Assembly (NCBI RefSeq): GCF_040436315.1
Contig: NZ_AP031572.1
Span: 3,100,001-3,164,000 of the forward strand
Source of the DNA: Synechocystis sp. LKSZ1
GTDB lineage: Bacteria > Cyanobacteriota > Cyanobacteriia > Cyanobacteriales > Microcystaceae
DNA: 64,000 nucleotides
Direction: 5' to 3'
The translations under genes were made by a program, and so were the position numbers. Position 1 is the stretch's first letter, and the number at the start of each line of letters is the position of its first letter. Shown one piece after another: positions 37,687 through 48,780 of the stretch. Under the pieces are notes generated by a model. It did not search any database and was not told the origin of the DNA. It saw only the letters and a program-made list of their open reading frames with translations.

Positions 37687-40137
37687 ATGACCGCCTCAGA
37701 TTGCTTTAATTATCTTCTTCCCTCAGCCTGGATACTCGTTTTGGTGGATTGCCCTGGGAGTCAGGGCATTTATACCTATGTCTCTCCTCCAGAACTCGGC
37801 CTGGAAGTCGGAGATATTGTCAGCGTTCCCTTTGGGGCCCAGATTCGGGGGGGAATCGTGGTGCAGTCTCTAACGGAATTACCGGCGGATCTAAGTCCTG
37901 AGCAAATTCGCCCGGTTGAGGAGCGGGTGGTTTCCGGGTTTTTTTCGCCTCAATTTTGGCAACTTCTCCAGTGGGTTGCTGACTACTACTGCACCGAGTT
38001 AATGGCGGTGATTCGTCTGGCCCTGCCGCCGGGTCTTTTGGAGCGTTCCCAACGCCGCATTCGCCTCACCCCCCAGGGCCAGGCCCAGGCACCGACGGGC
38101 TGTTCCCCCAAGGCCCAACCCCTGTTGCGACTCCTCCAGCAAGCCAAAACCGGCGACTATAGCTACCGCTATCTCCAGCAACAACTGAAATCCCTCCTCC
38201 GCCCCGGTCTTCAGGAGTTGCTCCGTGGGGGTTGGGCGGAAAGTTATCTAGAACCGCCCCAGGCCCTGCGCCCCAAGCAACAAAAAATAGTTACCCTTGT
38301 CCAGGCCAATAGCTCTGAGACCCTGACAGCAAAACAACGGGATGTTCTCGAAATTCTGCGTCGTCAGGGCGGTGAACTTTGGCTCAGTGAACTGGTTCAG
38401 CAAAGCCGCTGTAGTGATGCGGTGGTGACCGCCTTAGCGACCAAGGGCCTGGTGACCATTACCGTCCGTGAACGCCTCCGTCTTCTGCATCAGCCCACCA
38501 TTGACCGTGACCAACCCCGTTGCTTAACCGCTGATCAGCAAGCGGCCCTGGCCCACATTCAGGCCCTGCGAGGCTATCACACCGTCCTCCTGCATGGGGT
38601 GACCGGTTCGGGTAAAACCGAGGTTTACCTCCAGGCCATTGCCCCGATTCTTCAGGCCCATCAATCCGCCTTGGTTCTGGTGCCGGAAATTGGCCTAACT
38701 CCCCAGCTTACCGATCAGTTTCGGGCCCGTTTTGGGGATTGCGTGGCGGTTTACCACAGTGCCCTGAGCGAGGGGGAACGCTACGACACCTGGCGACAGA
38801 TGTTACTGGGCCAGGCCCAGATCGTGATCGGCACTCGTTCTGCTGTCTTTGTTCCCCTCTTGAATCTGGGGCTGATCATCCTGGACGAAGAGCACGACAG
38901 TAGTTTTAAGCAAACCCAAATGGCCCCCACCTACCATGCCCGACGGGTGGCCCAGTACCGGGCCCAGTTAGAACAATGTCCCTTAATTCTCGGCTCGGCA
39001 ACCCCAGCCCTAGAAACCTGGGCCCAACGCCAAAGTGCAACTTCTCATTATCATTATCTGAGTTTACCGAACCGCATCCAGGCGCGCCCCCTTCCTCCAG
39101 TGACCCTGGTGGATATGCGGGAGGAGCTTAAAACCGGCAATCGTTCCATTTTCAGTCGCCCCCTCCAGGCGGCCCTCACCCAACTTCCCCTCGAGCATCA
39201 GCAGGCGATTCTGTTTATTAATCGTCGGGGTCATAGCACCTTCGTGTCCTGTCGCAGTTGCGGCGCCGTGCTGGAATGTCCCCATTGCGACGTTTCTTTG
39301 TCCTACCACTACACCCATGATGGCGCGGCGCAACGCCTACGCTGTCATTACTGCAACTATAGCCAAGACCAGCCCCAGGTCTGTCCCCAATGTCAATCGT
39401 CCTACCTGAAGTTTTTTGGCAGTGGCACCCAGAAAGTCACCCAGGCCCTGACGGCGGAATTTCCCCATCTGCGTTGGCTCCGGTTTGACAGTGATACCAC
39501 TCGCCGTAAAGGGGAACACCGTCGCTTGCTCACCGCCTTTCGCGAGGGCCAGGCGGATGTCCTGGTGGGCACCCAGATGCTGACCAAGGGCTTGGATTTA
39601 GCCCAAGTGACCCTGGTGGGAGTCATCGCTGCCGATAGCCTCCTTAACTTGGCGGATTATCGTTCCGCCGAACGGGCCTTTCAAACCCTGACCCAGGTGG
39701 CCGGTCGGGCCGGCCGGGGAGATAACCCCGGTGCTGTGATCCTCCAGACCTACATGCCCGAGCATCCCGTCCTCAAAGCGGTCCAAACTCACGATTATCA
39801 GCAGTTTGTGGCCCAGGAATTGCCCCAACGCCAGGCCCTGAACTATCCGCCCTACGGCCGACTCCTCCTTCTGCGTTTCTCGGGAACTAACGAATCCCAG
39901 GTCTGTGCAACCGCCCAAGGCATTGCGGACGTTTGTCGCCAATCCCTCGGCCCCAGCATTGACATCCTTGGCCCGGCCCCCGCCAGTATCCTGCGGGTTG
40001 CCGATCGTTTTCGTTGGCAAATCCTGCTCAAAATGCCATCCCATCAGGCCTGGAAGCCGGACTTGGCCCGCTGGCAATCCCTGTGTCCTTCTGGTGTTAG
40101 TCTCCACCTGGATATTGACCCCCTGTCCATTGACTAA
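37687..40137 (+). CDS. priA: Primosomal protein N' (PriA helicase)
   Basis: 816 residues from the ATG at 37687, which begins the conserved N-terminal DNA-binding domain (SAWILVLVDCPG). The frame is open upstream to 37534, but the extra 51 residues do not look like PriA. Walker A is GVTGSGKTEVYLQ, the DEAH-type box is LDEEHDSSF, and paired zinc-binding Cys appear in CRSCGAVLECPHC and CHYCNYSQ with CPQCQSS. PriA restarts collapsed replication forks by loading the replicative helicase. Confidence 0.95.
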   Translation: MTASDCFNYLLPSAWILVLVDCPGSQGIYTYVSPPELGLEVGDIVSVPFGAQIRGGIVVQSLTELPADLSPEQIRPVEERVVSGFFSPQFWQLLQWVADYYCTELMAVIRLALPPGLLERSQRRIRLTPQGQAQAPTGCSPKAQPLLRLLQQAKTGDYSYRYLQQQLKSLLRPGLQELLRGGWAESYLEPPQALRPKQQKIVTLVQANSSETLTAKQRDVLEILRRQGGELWLSELVQQSRCSDAVVTALATKGLVTITVRERLRLLHQPTIDRDQPRCLTADQQAALAHIQALRGYHTVLLHGVTGSGKTEVYLQAIAPILQAHQSALVLVPEIGLTPQLTDQFRARFGDCVAVYHSALSEGERYDTWRQMLLGQAQIVIGTRSAVFVPLLNLGLIILDEEHDSSFKQTQMAPTYHARRVAQYRAQLEQCPLILGSATPALETWAQRQSATSHYHYLSLPNRIQARPLPPVTLVDMREELKTGNRSIFSRPLQAALTQLPLEHQQAILFINRRGHSTFVSCRSCGAVLECPHCDVSLSYHYTHDGAAQRLRCHYCNYSQDQPQVCPQCQSSYLKFFGSGTQKVTQALTAEFPHLRWLRFDSDTTRRKGEHRRLLTAFREGQADVLVGTQMLTKGLDLAQVTLVGVIAADSLLNLADYRSAERAFQTLTQVAGRAGRGDNPGAVILQTYMPEHPVLKAVQTHDYQQFVAQELPQRQALNYPPYGRLLLLRFSGTNESQVCATAQGIADVCRQSLGPSIDILGPAPASILRVADRFRWQILLKMPSHQAWKPDLARWQSLCPSGVSLHLDIDPLSID

Positions 40138-40207
40138 ATTGTGACCACCAGAAACTTGGCTACAATGGCCCTGACTGCCTATCTGCGCTCTTTAGGCGTT
40201 AATCCTG

Positions 40208-41056
40208 ATGACATTCCTCCGGTTTAGACCGATGCCCCTATCGTTACTCGAACGTTTTCAGGCAAGCCTGTTGGGCAGCACACTTTTTTTAGCCCAAGGA
40301 GATAGAGAAGCCCTACCTGCCTGGATTGAGTGCCTGGAGCGGTTTGACCGGGAAAGCTTATTTCAACGGAGTGGTTCCTTAGTCTTAGTCCATCCTACGG
40401 AACCCTCCTGGCCAGACTTGCTTAACTGGTTATTGTTATCCCTGCTCTACCACGACGAGCCTTTAGCCGCCCCGGCCCTGGGTCAACTAGAGCCCCTAAC
40501 GTACAAGGCCTGGCAAGACTGGTGTCAAACCCTGGCGATCATCCTAAGGGGCCAACGGATTCCGGCCCAATACCCAGGGCCTTTATCATTACCGTGGCTA
40601 GAAACGCCGCCAACCGTCACGACCGTTCCTCAACAGCTACCGCGGCGAGACTCTTCGCCAATTAATAGGATCGATGCCCCGGCCTGGCTCGCTATCGTAT
40701 TATCCGCCTGCTATTACTGGGCCGATACCCCTAGTCAGGTTGTTCTGAGTGCTCATCGTGTCCAACAACAGCAGTCTGCTTTCGTTCCTCTCCTAACGGG
40801 GGCCTTAAGTGGCGCCTACAATGGCCTGGCAATGCTCTCGGCCTGGCCTGGCTCCCTCCCCATAAGCTCCTCCCTACGCTTTTTATTGTACGAAGTAGGA
40901 ATTGACCTCTTTCGTTGCTGGAGTGGTGCCCTCTGTTCCAAGTCTTGTTTTGAGCCGGGCCTGGCGATTACTAGCCCCCTCGTCATGCAAGCTCGCCCTA
41001 GTCTAAAATTATTGTCTCAGGCTCAGTACTGGATTGATCCTTTGCAAAAATCTTGA
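40208..41056 (+). CDS. Hypothetical protein with weak resemblance to ADP-ribosylglycohydrolases
   Basis: 282 residues, Leu/Trp/Ser-rich and mostly helical. The start (RFQASLLGSTLFLAQGD) and the later FVPLLTGALSGAYNGL recall the first helix and glycine-rich helix of the ADP-ribosylglycohydrolase (DraG) fold. The acidic metal-binding motifs of active members are not seen. It may be a decayed or purely structural relative. It sits 45 bp before the PgpH-type gene on the same strand. An alternative ATG lies at residue 9. Identification is tentative. Confidence 0.5.
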   Translation: MTFLRFRPMPLSLLERFQASLLGSTLFLAQGDREALPAWIECLERFDRESLFQRSGSLVLVHPTEPSWPDLLNWLLLSLLYHDEPLAAPALGQLEPLTYKAWQDWCQTLAIILRGQRIPAQYPGPLSLPWLETPPTVTTVPQQLPRRDSSPINRIDAPAWLAIVLSACYYWADTPSQVVLSAHRVQQQQSAFVPLLTGALSGAYNGLAMLSAWPGSLPISSSLRFLLYEVGIDLFRCWSGALCSKSCFEPGLAITSPLVMQARPSLKLLSQAQYWIDPLQKS

Positions 41057-41101
41057 GGAGTGTGTGTCGATTAGTCTTTGGTCTTTTGCTTCCCCCCTTT
41101 C

Positions 41102-43594
41102 ATGAAACGACTCTCCGTCTTATATCAATATCTGCAATCCTGGTACCGTCGGGTTGGCCCTGAAAGTCCTCCGCTAAGCCAGGTTCTGCCACGGACATTC
41201 TCCTCCCAGGCCAAAGGTACATCCGGTCGATGGTCTTTCTGGCATCGACTCTACGCCTCGAGAACCATTCGTTGGGTTCACCCACCTATTATGTTTGGGG
41301 TGACGGTCATTGCCCTAACTAGCGTAGTAGGCTATCGCTACTATAATCAGCCCCAACTCGGGGTCGGCAGTCGGGCCCCCTCCACCATTTATGCTCCAGC
41401 AGACGGTGAATTTTTAGATGGAAAAACCACGGAGGAACGCCGTAAGGAAGTCCGGACAGGGATTGTTCCTCGTCTTCAGCGAGAAGAACAACTTACCGCC
41501 ACTATCCACCAAAATACCAATCAAGTCCTCGCCCATATTGACCAGTTCCGCCGCCTTGGCGCTCCTTTCCCCTACCTCAGTATCCAGACTTTAAATTTAT
41601 TACAGCAACAGTATCTCCGGAGTTGTCCAGAATCAGAATGGCAAACATTGAAACAGGCCCTGTCTTTGGGAGAGCCTGCCCAGAATATGCCATCAAATTT
41701 AGCTAGCCTATACCAGGCACTCCAGGAAACGACGGCAACCCTTTCCTCTGCCCAGCGCCAGGCCCTAGTGCAAGCAATCGAGAAAGCACGGCAACGCTAC
41801 GCCCTCGCCCAGAAGCCTTTAGAGGCGGACAATTTAGCCCTGCTGTCCCCCAAGACTCTGGTCACCGCTCTCACTATCAAGCCATCCCTCTGGACAACGA
41901 TTCAAGCAGATATCCGACAGGCCCAAGAGCGAATGTTAACCCAGGGTCTACCGGGGGGAATTTCTCGTACTCTGCTCCAGGAAACCATCCAAGCCAATCT
42001 TTCGGGCACTCAGTCTCGGGAAGCCAAACAGGTGGCTGAAGAAATTTTGTTCGTCCTCCTACAAGATCAGTACAATCTTGTAATTGATACGGAGGCAACG
42101 AAGCGCCAAGCGGAAAGGGCCGCCCAGGCCGTCCAACCCATTGTCGTTACAACTAAGCAAGGAGAGGTCATTATCCAGGCTGGCCAAGTGATTGAGCAGC
42201 CTCAATTTGTCCTACTGGATGGTTTTGGCCTGAGTCAGCGAGGGATTAATTGGTCAGGACTGCTCCAGACAGCGGGAGTAACAACAGGAGTGGTGTTAAT
42301 CTTTGGGGCCTTAACTCGGATAATCCATCGTCCTTTGCGACGACGAGACCATATCCTGTTACTGGCTCTGAGTTTGACAGGCCCTGCCTCCGCCCTGATC
42401 GATCCTTACTACATGACCCTGCCGGCTATTGGTCTCCTGGGTAGTAGCTACTATGGCCCGACCCTGGCTATTGCCCACGTGCTGCTGGTGGGGGGGATGA
42501 CCGGCTATGCCCTGGCTGCTCCCTCGGAAACCACCACTGATACCATCAACTGGGAATACTTAATCGCTGGTATGGCAGCGGGGGTTTTGGCCGGTAGCTT
42601 GGCCGGTCGGCTACGTTCCCGTGATGAATTGGCCCGCCTCGGTGTGGGCGTAGGTTTAGTACAGGGAGGGGTCTATCTCATCGGTTATTTGATACTGAGT
42701 GCGACTCCCACCACTGTCTGGTATGCTCTCCTCCCCGGTGCCTTGATTTACGGGAGTCTGGGGACGCTGTGGATTGTGGTGGCCATTGGGATTTCTCCCT
42801 ACCTCGAACGTTTCTTTGATGTGGTTACGCCGATTCGTTTAGTAGAACTCAGTAACCCTAACTGTCCTCTCCTACAACGCCTGGCCAAGGAGGCCCCCGG
42901 CACCTTTCAACACACTCTCTTTGTGGCTTGCCTAGCGGAATCGGCAGCTCGAGAACTGCGCTGTAATGTGGAACTGGTGAGGGCCGGAACCCTGTACCAT
43001 GATATTGGTAAAATGCACGACCCTCTAGGATTTATCGAGAACCAAATGGGCGGCCCCAACAAGCACGACCTCATTGCCAATCCCCAGCAGAGCACTCAAA
43101 TTATTAAGGCTCACGTTTCCGAGGGCCTAGAAATGGCGCGTAAGTACGGATTGCCTAAAGTAGTACGGGATTTCATTCCAGAGCATCAGGGCACCATGCT
43201 CATTTCCTATTTTTATCACCAGGCTAAGGAAAAAGCTGCTCTCCAGGGCGCGGAGGCTGAGGCCATTCTTGAGGCCGATTTTCGCTACGATGGCCCCATT
43301 CCCCAGTCCCGTGAAACCGGAATTGTCATGCTGGCGGATAGCTCAGAGGCGGCCCTGCGTTCCCTGAAGGATGCTAATCCAGAAGTAGCCTTGGCCATGG
43401 TTAACCGAATTTTTAAAGCCCGTTGGCGAGACAATCAACTTCAAAACAGTGGTTTGAAGTACGAAGAATTACCGATTATTGCTGAAGTGTTTGTCCGGGT
43501 CTGGCAACAGTTTCATCACCAGCGCATTATGTATCCTCAAGCGGCCCTGGAGACCCCAGCCGTGGCTTCGCCCTCCATCCATCCGGCCCATTAA
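41102..43594 (+). CDS. PgpH-type 7TM-HD phosphodiesterase (c-di-AMP hydrolase)
   Basis: 830 residues from the ATG at 41102 (a TTG at 41078 would add eight). One N-terminal helix (about 55-75) leads into an extracytoplasmic 7TMR-HDED domain (about 90-390). Seven membrane helices follow (about 400-590), then a cytosolic HD domain with H633-D634 in [12 protein letters not shown] and [16 protein letters not shown]. This is the PgpH layout; members hydrolyse cyclic di-AMP, which in cyanobacteria affects osmotic balance and night survival. No c-di-AMP cyclase is nearby. It overlaps the UXS gene end by 4 bp. Confidence 0.93.
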   Translation: MKRLSVLYQYLQSWYRRVGPESPPLSQVLPRTFSSQAKGTSGRWSFWHRLYASRTIRWVHPPIMFGVTVIALTSVVGYRYYNQPQLGVGSRAPSTIYAPADGEFLDGKTTEERRKEVRTGIVPRLQREEQLTATIHQNTNQVLAHIDQFRRLGAPFPYLSIQTLNLLQQQYLRSCPESEWQTLKQALSLGEPAQNMPSNLASLYQALQETTATLSSAQRQALVQAIEKARQRYALAQKPLEADNLALLSPKTLVTALTIKPSLWTTIQADIRQAQERMLTQGLPGGISRTLLQETIQANLSGTQSREAKQVAEEILFVLLQDQYNLVIDTEATKRQAERAAQAVQPIVVTTKQGEVIIQAGQVIEQPQFVLLDGFGLSQRGINWSGLLQTAGVTTGVVLIFGALTRIIHRPLRRRDHILLLALSLTGPASALIDPYYMTLPAIGLLGSSYYGPTLAIAHVLLVGGMTGYALAAPSETTTDTINWEYLIAGMAAGVLAGSLAGRLRSRDELARLGVGVGLVQGGVYLIGYLILSATPTTVWYALLPGALIYGSLGTLWIVVAIGISPYLERFFDVVTPIRLVELSNPNCPLLQRLAKEAPGTFQHTLFVACLAESAARELRCNVELVRAGTLYHDIGKMHDPLGFIENQMGGPNKHDLIANPQQSTQIIKAHVSEGLEMARKYGLPKVVRDFIPEHQGTMLISYFYHQAKEKAALQGAEAEAILEADFRYDGPIPQSRETGIVMLADSSEAALRSLKDANPEVALAMVNRIFKARWRDNQLQNSGLKYEELPIIAEVFVRVWQQFHHQRIMYPQAALETPAVASPSIHPAH

Positions 43595-44532
43595 GGTCCT
43601 GGGGCCAATCCCAAACGAGTCTGAAAATCTGCAATCGTCAGGGCCAGGCCTTGATCTAGGGGAATAGTCGGTTCCCAACTCAGATAGGTTTTGGCGAGCG
43701 TAATATCCGGTTGACGTTGTTTGGGGTCATCGCTGGGCAGGGGTTTGTAGACCAATTCAGCGTTGGGATTGATCAGCGTTTGAATTTTTTGCGCCAATTC
43801 TAAAATGCTGTACTCGCCGGGATTGCCTAAATTAATCGGGCCTGTCTGTTCTCCATTCATTAAACGCATCAGTCCCTCGACTAAATCCGACACATAGCAA
43901 AAGCTACGGGTTTGGGAGCCATCTCCATAGACCGTGAGGGGCGTTCCCCGCAGGGCCTGGGCAATAAAATTACTCACCACTCGGCCATCATTTTCCAACA
44001 TACGTGGCCCATAGGTGTTGAAGATGCGTGCAACGCGAATGTCCAGGTCATGTTCCCGATGGTAGTCAAAGGCAAGGGTTTCAGCCATTCGCTTGCCTTC
44101 ATCGTAACAACTGCGGATCCCAATGCAATTCACATTGCCCCGATAGGTTTCTGGTTGGGGATGCACATCGGGATCGCCATAGACTTCAGAGGTCGAAGCC
44201 AACAAAAAGCGGGCCTTGACCCGTTTGGCTAAACCCAGCATATTCAAGGTGCCGATAACGTTGGTTTTCACTGTTTTAATAGCATTGAACTGGTAATGGA
44301 CTGGTGAGGCGGGACAGGCGAGATGATAAACCTGATCAACTTCCAGGCGAATGGGTTCGGTAATGTCGTGGCGGATCAGTTCAAAGCGGGGATGCCCCAA
44401 CCAGTGACTAATATTCTGTTTACTGCCGGTATAAAAATTGTCCAAGCACAAAATTTCGTGGCCCTCGGCCATCAAACGGTCAATCAAATGGGAGCCAATA
44501 AAACCAGCGCCGCCCGTTACCAAAATCCTCAT
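43591..44532 (-). CDS. UDP-glucuronate decarboxylase (UXS-type SDR)
   Basis: 313 residues from the ATG at 44532, directly before the NAD-binding [15 protein letters not shown]. The longer frame to 44796 is low-complexity and rejected. The catalytic TSE/YxxxK set is [16 protein letters not shown] and Y143/K147 in [10 protein letters not shown]. The RxxETL and [10 protein letters not shown] segments fit UDP-glucuronate decarboxylases, which make UDP-xylose; a related GDP/UDP-sugar dehydratase is less likely. Probably supplies extracellular polysaccharide or glycolipid synthesis. Confidence 0.9.
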   Translation of the reverse strand: MRILVTGGAGFIGSHLIDRLMAEGHEILCLDNFYTGSKQNISHWLGHPRFELIRHDITEPIRLEVDQVYHLACPASPVHYQFNAIKTVKTNVIGTLNMLGLAKRVKARFLLASTSEVYGDPDVHPQPETYRGNVNCIGIRSCYDEGKRMAETLAFDYHREHDLDIRVARIFNTYGPRMLENDGRVVSNFIAQALRGTPLTVYGDGSQTRSFCYVSDLVEGLMRLMNGEQTGPINLGNPGEYSILELAQKIQTLINPNAELVYKPLPSDDPKQRQPDITLAKTYLSWEPTIPLDQGLALTIADFQTRLGLAPGP

Positions 44533-44591
44533 AATGCCCCCGACAGTGACGTTGTGCGAACAATGCTCCGCTGATTGTATCAAGAATTGCT

Positions 44592-46946
44592 CTAGGAAAG
44601 CCGGATAAACCGTAGCCACCCGAATCCTTTGCTGAGGGGGGATTGCCGCCGTGAGAGACTGCGCTGGAGTTGTCGTCTTTGTTGTTCTAAATGCGCCAGG
44701 TTTTGGCTCTGACCACCGTAGTAGCCAGCGATGTAGGCCTGGGTAATTTCCATCACCAGGGCCCATTGTTCCGGCGTCAGGTCTGCTTGCAAGCATTGCC
44801 CATATTCCCAGGGAGTTTGGCTAGGACTTTTCCGGGGATAGCCCTGGGCCGCTAGGTTGAGCAGCAGGAGAGAATAGCAACGCACCAAGGGAGGGAACTG
44901 GGCCAAACGTCGTTGTTGTAACCAGCGCCGGGCCTGTTGCCCACCCAACCAGGCCAGTAACCCCATGCCACTGACCAACATCAGGCCCACAATCGCGCCC
45001 AAGAAACTACCGGACACCAATTGCCAGAACCACTGGACAACTTTGAGTAAGCTTTCGACGACATTCGTCCAGACTAAACTAACGAAGTTTGTTACTGGCG
45101 AAGGCAACCACCCCGCAACCCATTGCCAAAATTGCTTTAGGACGCTAAAAGTTTCACTTTCTTCGATGGAAGGAGGATAGAGGTCATGGCCAGGAATGGG
45201 GTCAAAGGTAAACCAACCATAGCTCGGAAAATAAACCTCAGTGAGACCATAGGCATCGGTATTATGCACCAAATAGTAGCCAGTAAAGGGATTAAACTGC
45301 CCCGGAGCAAAGCCGACGGTGAAGCGAGCTGGAATATCGAGGGAACGGAGCATTACCGTCAGGACGGTCGAGAAATGATCAGGATAGCCCCCCTGATATT
45401 TGAACAAAAAGGCCTCAACTAAATCTTCGCCAGGTTCTAGAAAGGGAATATCCGTCCTCACACGATAATGTTGTTTCAGGGCCTGGGCTAAGTAAAGAGA
45501 AATTTCATAAACGGAATTGAGAGGCCGGGGAGATTTTTGCAGAAGAGCCTGAGCCTGTTGCTGCACCTTGGCCTTGAGGTCAGGGGGCACTTGTCGGTAG
45601 CGGTCGAGTACAGAACTATAGCGAACCGGAGCCTGACGTAGGCGGGTTCTATCTCGAAAGGGAACCTCGGAAATGACCGTATAGGTTAATCCTTCTACCA
45701 AACCAACGGGGGCACGGAGACTGCCATTACGGTCGAGGGCCACTTCTTTGGTGGGGAAATAAAGATAACGAGCCGAGTAAAGATTGGGGATAACGTTCGG
45801 CAGATCCATGACTGCGGTGTAGGTCTGGATCACTTTTTTCGTCTCTAACTGGCTAAAGTCTCCTTCAAGATTAAAGCGATAGGACCAGTCTGGGCGCTGG
45901 AGGGTCGCCAGATCATCGCCGTTGCTAATTTCCCAACCCTGGCCAGTGTAATGGTCAAAAGCCAAGGCCCGCCAAAACCCTTCCGCCTGAGAACGTACCC
46001 GCAGGACCAACTGCTTCTTCATTTCGCCCCGTAGATTTTGGTTAATGCGATTGTTGAAGCCGTAGTAAAAGGTGTCATCCAGAGGGCCAGCCCCTTCCAC
46101 CGGACTAGTCCCCTGGCCACTTCCCTGGCCTGCTCGTCCTGGATTCACGTAGCCGGGATTAACAATACCGCGGTTTTGGGGATCAAATTCTTGATTTTTG
46201 GTGGATTCGGGGGCGTTGACGGGAAACGTCTGGAGTTGATAACTGGGTAGACGAGGAATCAGGATAAAGATCAACAAACCAAGGAGCAAAGTGAGGCCCA
46301 AGAGGGTGACTAATCGAGTGGGAATGAGGGGAAAATCGGGACGACGAAAAGTAGTTGGAGCCTCTGTTCGTCGGGTAAACCAGCCGAAATAGGGGTCAAG
46401 AGCGGCCAGGCCAAGGCGAGAGCGATAGTCTAGAACCAGAGTCGGCAGGGCTACGCCTAGAAAAACAATTAACCAGGGGGCAAAAGCCATATCTTGGGAA
46501 ATGGTTCCTGCCACTCCCAATAAAATTAGACCAATTGCCATGGAATAGCCCAGGTCTTTACGGCGGGGTAGGTCAAAACTGTGAAGAACCTGTAACTGCA
46601 CCAAGAGTCCGGCAAGGGTAATGCGGCTATCCCCGAAATTCACCACCAGATTATTGAGAAAAATCAACAGCACTCCCAGCATTGCAATGGCCAAGCTGAA
46701 CTTGAGGGCCACATTACGGTGTTTACGCCTGCGCCAACTCCAATAGGCCCCTACCCCACCGAGGGGAATCGCCCAGAGGCTCCAGGTCGTTTGGGCGGCC
46801 ACATCGGTCGCAACAATCCCAATACTGACCAGAACTTGGACGAGAACTCGCAATAAAATCGATTCTTCTGTAGCCGGAAGGGGAGCAGTCTCCCAATGCT
46901 TTTGCCAACGCTTGACCCAGTTCGGTTTAGTAGAGGAGAGTGCCAT
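44592..46946 (-). CDS. Transglutaminase-like TgpA/DUF3488 membrane protein lacking the catalytic Cys and His
   Basis: 784 residues. About six N-terminal helices (25-235, DUF3488-type) are followed by an extracytoplasmic transglutaminase-like domain (about 430-590), another helix pair (about 635-680) and a cytosolic DUF4129-like tail. In active relatives the core reads GxCxHFA and DAHAWVEVY. Here the corresponding segments are [10 protein letters not shown] (Cys position P522) and [15 protein letters not shown] (His position Y566). Nucleophile and general base are thus both replaced while the fold residues persist. It is more likely a binding or scaffold protein than an enzyme. Confidence 0.85.
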   Translation of the reverse strand: MALSSTKPNWVKRWQKHWETAPLPATEESILLRVLVQVLVSIGIVATDVAAQTTWSLWAIPLGGVGAYWSWRRRKHRNVALKFSLAIAMLGVLLIFLNNLVVNFGDSRITLAGLLVQLQVLHSFDLPRRKDLGYSMAIGLILLGVAGTISQDMAFAPWLIVFLGVALPTLVLDYRSRLGLAALDPYFGWFTRRTEAPTTFRRPDFPLIPTRLVTLLGLTLLLGLLIFILIPRLPSYQLQTFPVNAPESTKNQEFDPQNRGIVNPGYVNPGRAGQGSGQGTSPVEGAGPLDDTFYYGFNNRINQNLRGEMKKQLVLRVRSQAEGFWRALAFDHYTGQGWEISNGDDLATLQRPDWSYRFNLEGDFSQLETKKVIQTYTAVMDLPNVIPNLYSARYLYFPTKEVALDRNGSLRAPVGLVEGLTYTVISEVPFRDRTRLRQAPVRYSSVLDRYRQVPPDLKAKVQQQAQALLQKSPRPLNSVYEISLYLAQALKQHYRVRTDIPFLEPGEDLVEAFLFKYQGGYPDHFSTVLTVMLRSLDIPARFTVGFAPGQFNPFTGYYLVHNTDAYGLTEVYFPSYGWFTFDPIPGHDLYPPSIEESETFSVLKQFWQWVAGWLPSPVTNFVSLVWTNVVESLLKVVQWFWQLVSGSFLGAIVGLMLVSGMGLLAWLGGQQARRWLQQRRLAQFPPLVRCYSLLLLNLAAQGYPRKSPSQTPWEYGQCLQADLTPEQWALVMEITQAYIAGYYGGQSQNLAHLEQQRRQLQRSLSRRQSPLSKGFGWLRFIRLS

Positions 46947-47024
46947 GGTGGTTCTGAGCAGATTCTTCCCCAGCTTATCATCTAGATTTTGGCCCAGGGC
47001 GGGCTCCCATCCCTCTAACTAATG

Positions 47025-47915
47025 TTAATAGTCAACGATGGGAATCCATTCGTAACTGTTGATAATGCCCTGGAAATAGTCATTGATTGTATCCCGAGGA
47101 TAGGGAACTACCCCAGCGTCGCCGAACCATTTTTCGTAGAGATTAACGGCGGTCATTTGGTCACTGACAACGCCTTCCATGTACTGTAAAAGCGCGTAAT
47201 TAACCAGATGGCGCCAATCGGAGTCGTCTTTAGGGAGGGAACAGGCGTAGGCTTCGTACTGGTAGGGAAAGGCCGGCGTCACCACCCAGGCTTGGGGATT
47301 TTTGGCCCGCTGGCGTAGGCCTTCTAGAACAATACCATCGCCTGCCAAGGCATCAATTTCACCGGCTTCGAGTTTCCACAACCCATCCGCTTGGTCTTTA
47401 ACGGGGATGAGTTTCGCCGCGGGTTGAACCACTTGCATGGCCCGCTCATTGGTGGTGTTTACAATAACGCCAATGTTTTTCCCCGCTAAGGATTCAGCCG
47501 ATTCTAGCCCACTCTGGGGCCGGGTCAAAATTTTGGTGCCATCGGCAAAATAACTCACGGAAAAGTCCACCTTAGCGGTGCGGGCCCAGGTGAAGGTGGT
47601 GGAAGAACATTCCACATCGATGGCCCCCTGCTGAATAAGCTTGAACCGCTCCTCCGGGGTCGCCTCCACCAGCTTGAGACGAATGGGTTTGCCCAAACGT
47701 TTTTCTGCTTGCTGACGAATCAGTTCTAGGATGTCAAGGGAATAGCCGACCCACTGGCCCTGGGCATTGACGTAGCCAAAGGGAATGGCATCCTTACGGG
47801 CCCCAGCGGTGATCGTGCCAGTTTTTTGAATCCGGTCTAGGGTCGGGCCAGCCCAGCTCGGACTCGCAGAAGCCAGTAGGAGGGTGAGGGTAACCCAAAC
47901 AAGTTTTTTGAGCAT
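47025..47915 (-). CDS. Amino-acid type ABC transporter substrate-binding protein
   Basis: 296 residues. A signal peptide (LTLLLASASPSWAGP) is followed by a family 3 solute-binding protein: TITAGARKDAIPFGYVN, GYSLDILELIR and IDVECSSTTFTWARTAKVDF. It should bind a polar amino acid such as glutamate or glutamine in the periplasm. No cognate permease or ATPase is next to it; the neighbouring ABC-2 permease belongs to a different family. It starts 55 bp after that permease. Confidence 0.9.
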   Translation of the reverse strand: MLKKLVWVTLTLLLASASPSWAGPTLDRIQKTGTITAGARKDAIPFGYVNAQGQWVGYSLDILELIRQQAEKRLGKPIRLKLVEATPEERFKLIQQGAIDVECSSTTFTWARTAKVDFSVSYFADGTKILTRPQSGLESAESLAGKNIGVIVNTTNERAMQVVQPAAKLIPVKDQADGLWKLEAGEIDALAGDGIVLEGLRQRAKNPQAWVVTPAFPYQYEAYACSLPKDDSDWRHLVNYALLQYMEGVVSDQMTAVNLYEKWFGDAGVVPYPRDTINDYFQGIINSYEWIPIVDY

Positions 47916-47970
47916 GGTTTGAGCGAAATAAAGCTGATCCTACGACTACCAAGACAGGAGGGAAGTTTCC

Positions 47971-48759
47971 TCAGGCCCCCATGCCGGAATATTGCTTCAG
48001 ACCCTGTCGCCATAGCCAACGATTTAAGCGCCAAAATAGGATCATCCAAACAGTAATAATGACCAAACTTTGGCCGAGGGGCATCGGTAGGCCCACAAAC
48101 ATAGCGGCGGGAAAATAGACACCGTAGGGAAACGGAGTGAGGAGAACCCAGTCTCGTATGGCCTCTGGAAAAGTATCCAAGGGGGCCACAATGCCGGAGA
48201 GAAAGATATAAAACAAAAACCAGAGGTCTTGAATGGCGCTGGCCCGTTCCGTCCAAAAGGCAAACAGGGCAAAGGTGTATTGGATTAAAAAATAGAGGGT
48301 AAAGGAAAGAATAATGCCTAAAGTACCTAGGAAAAATTGGTCGGCCCTGGGAACCCAAAAGGCCTGGGGATAGAGCTGAAAAAAGAGGACGGTCAATAAA
48401 ATAGCAATGGGAAAGCGGGTCACTTTTTCCGCCAGGTGACGGGCAACGTGATGCCACACCGGATCCAGCGGTTGGAGCAGTTTAAAGGAGAGTTTTCCCT
48501 CTAAAATTTCGCGCTCGAATTCCCAGATCACCCAAACATTGGTGAATTGCCTAACGATAAAAACTGCAAAAAAATAGCGGGCAAATTCCACACTACTTAA
48601 GGGAAAATCGCCACTATTAGCAGCTTGAACCCAAACCCCCATCAAAATAATCGGTAGGGAACCGGACAAAATCCAGAAGAAGATCTCGGCACGATACTCC
48701 AGCATTTGGGCATAGTACACTGAGAGCAGGGCCTTCAAGGTGGTAAGAAACCAAGGCAT
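47971..48759 (-). CDS. ABC-2 type permease (DUF990-like)
   Basis: 262 residues from the ATG at 48759; a 12-residue extension to 48795 would overlap the divergent lipoate ligase gene. Six hydrophobic segments. Typical motifs are LEYRAEIFFWILSGSLPIIL and WEFEREILEGKLSFKLLQPLDP of ABC-2 family exporter permeases. Its ATPase is not adjacent. Substrate unknown. Only 21 bp separate its start from that of the divergent gene. Confidence 0.82.
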   Translation of the reverse strand: MPWFLTTLKALLSVYYAQMLEYRAEIFFWILSGSLPIILMGVWVQAANSGDFPLSSVEFARYFFAVFIVRQFTNVWVIWEFEREILEGKLSFKLLQPLDPVWHHVARHLAEKVTRFPIAILLTVLFFQLYPQAFWVPRADQFFLGTLGIILSFTLYFLIQYTFALFAFWTERASAIQDLWFLFYIFLSGIVAPLDTFPEAIRDWVLLTPFPYGVYFPAAMFVGLPMPLGQSLVIITVWMILFWRLNRWLWRQGLKQYSGMGA

Positions 48760-48780
48760 GGTATTTGGGGTGAGAAAACA

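Noticed and set aside
39598-40107. 169-residue minus-strand ORF inside priA
   Set aside because: Antisense to the conserved helicase C-terminus; no ribosome site or recognisable domain.
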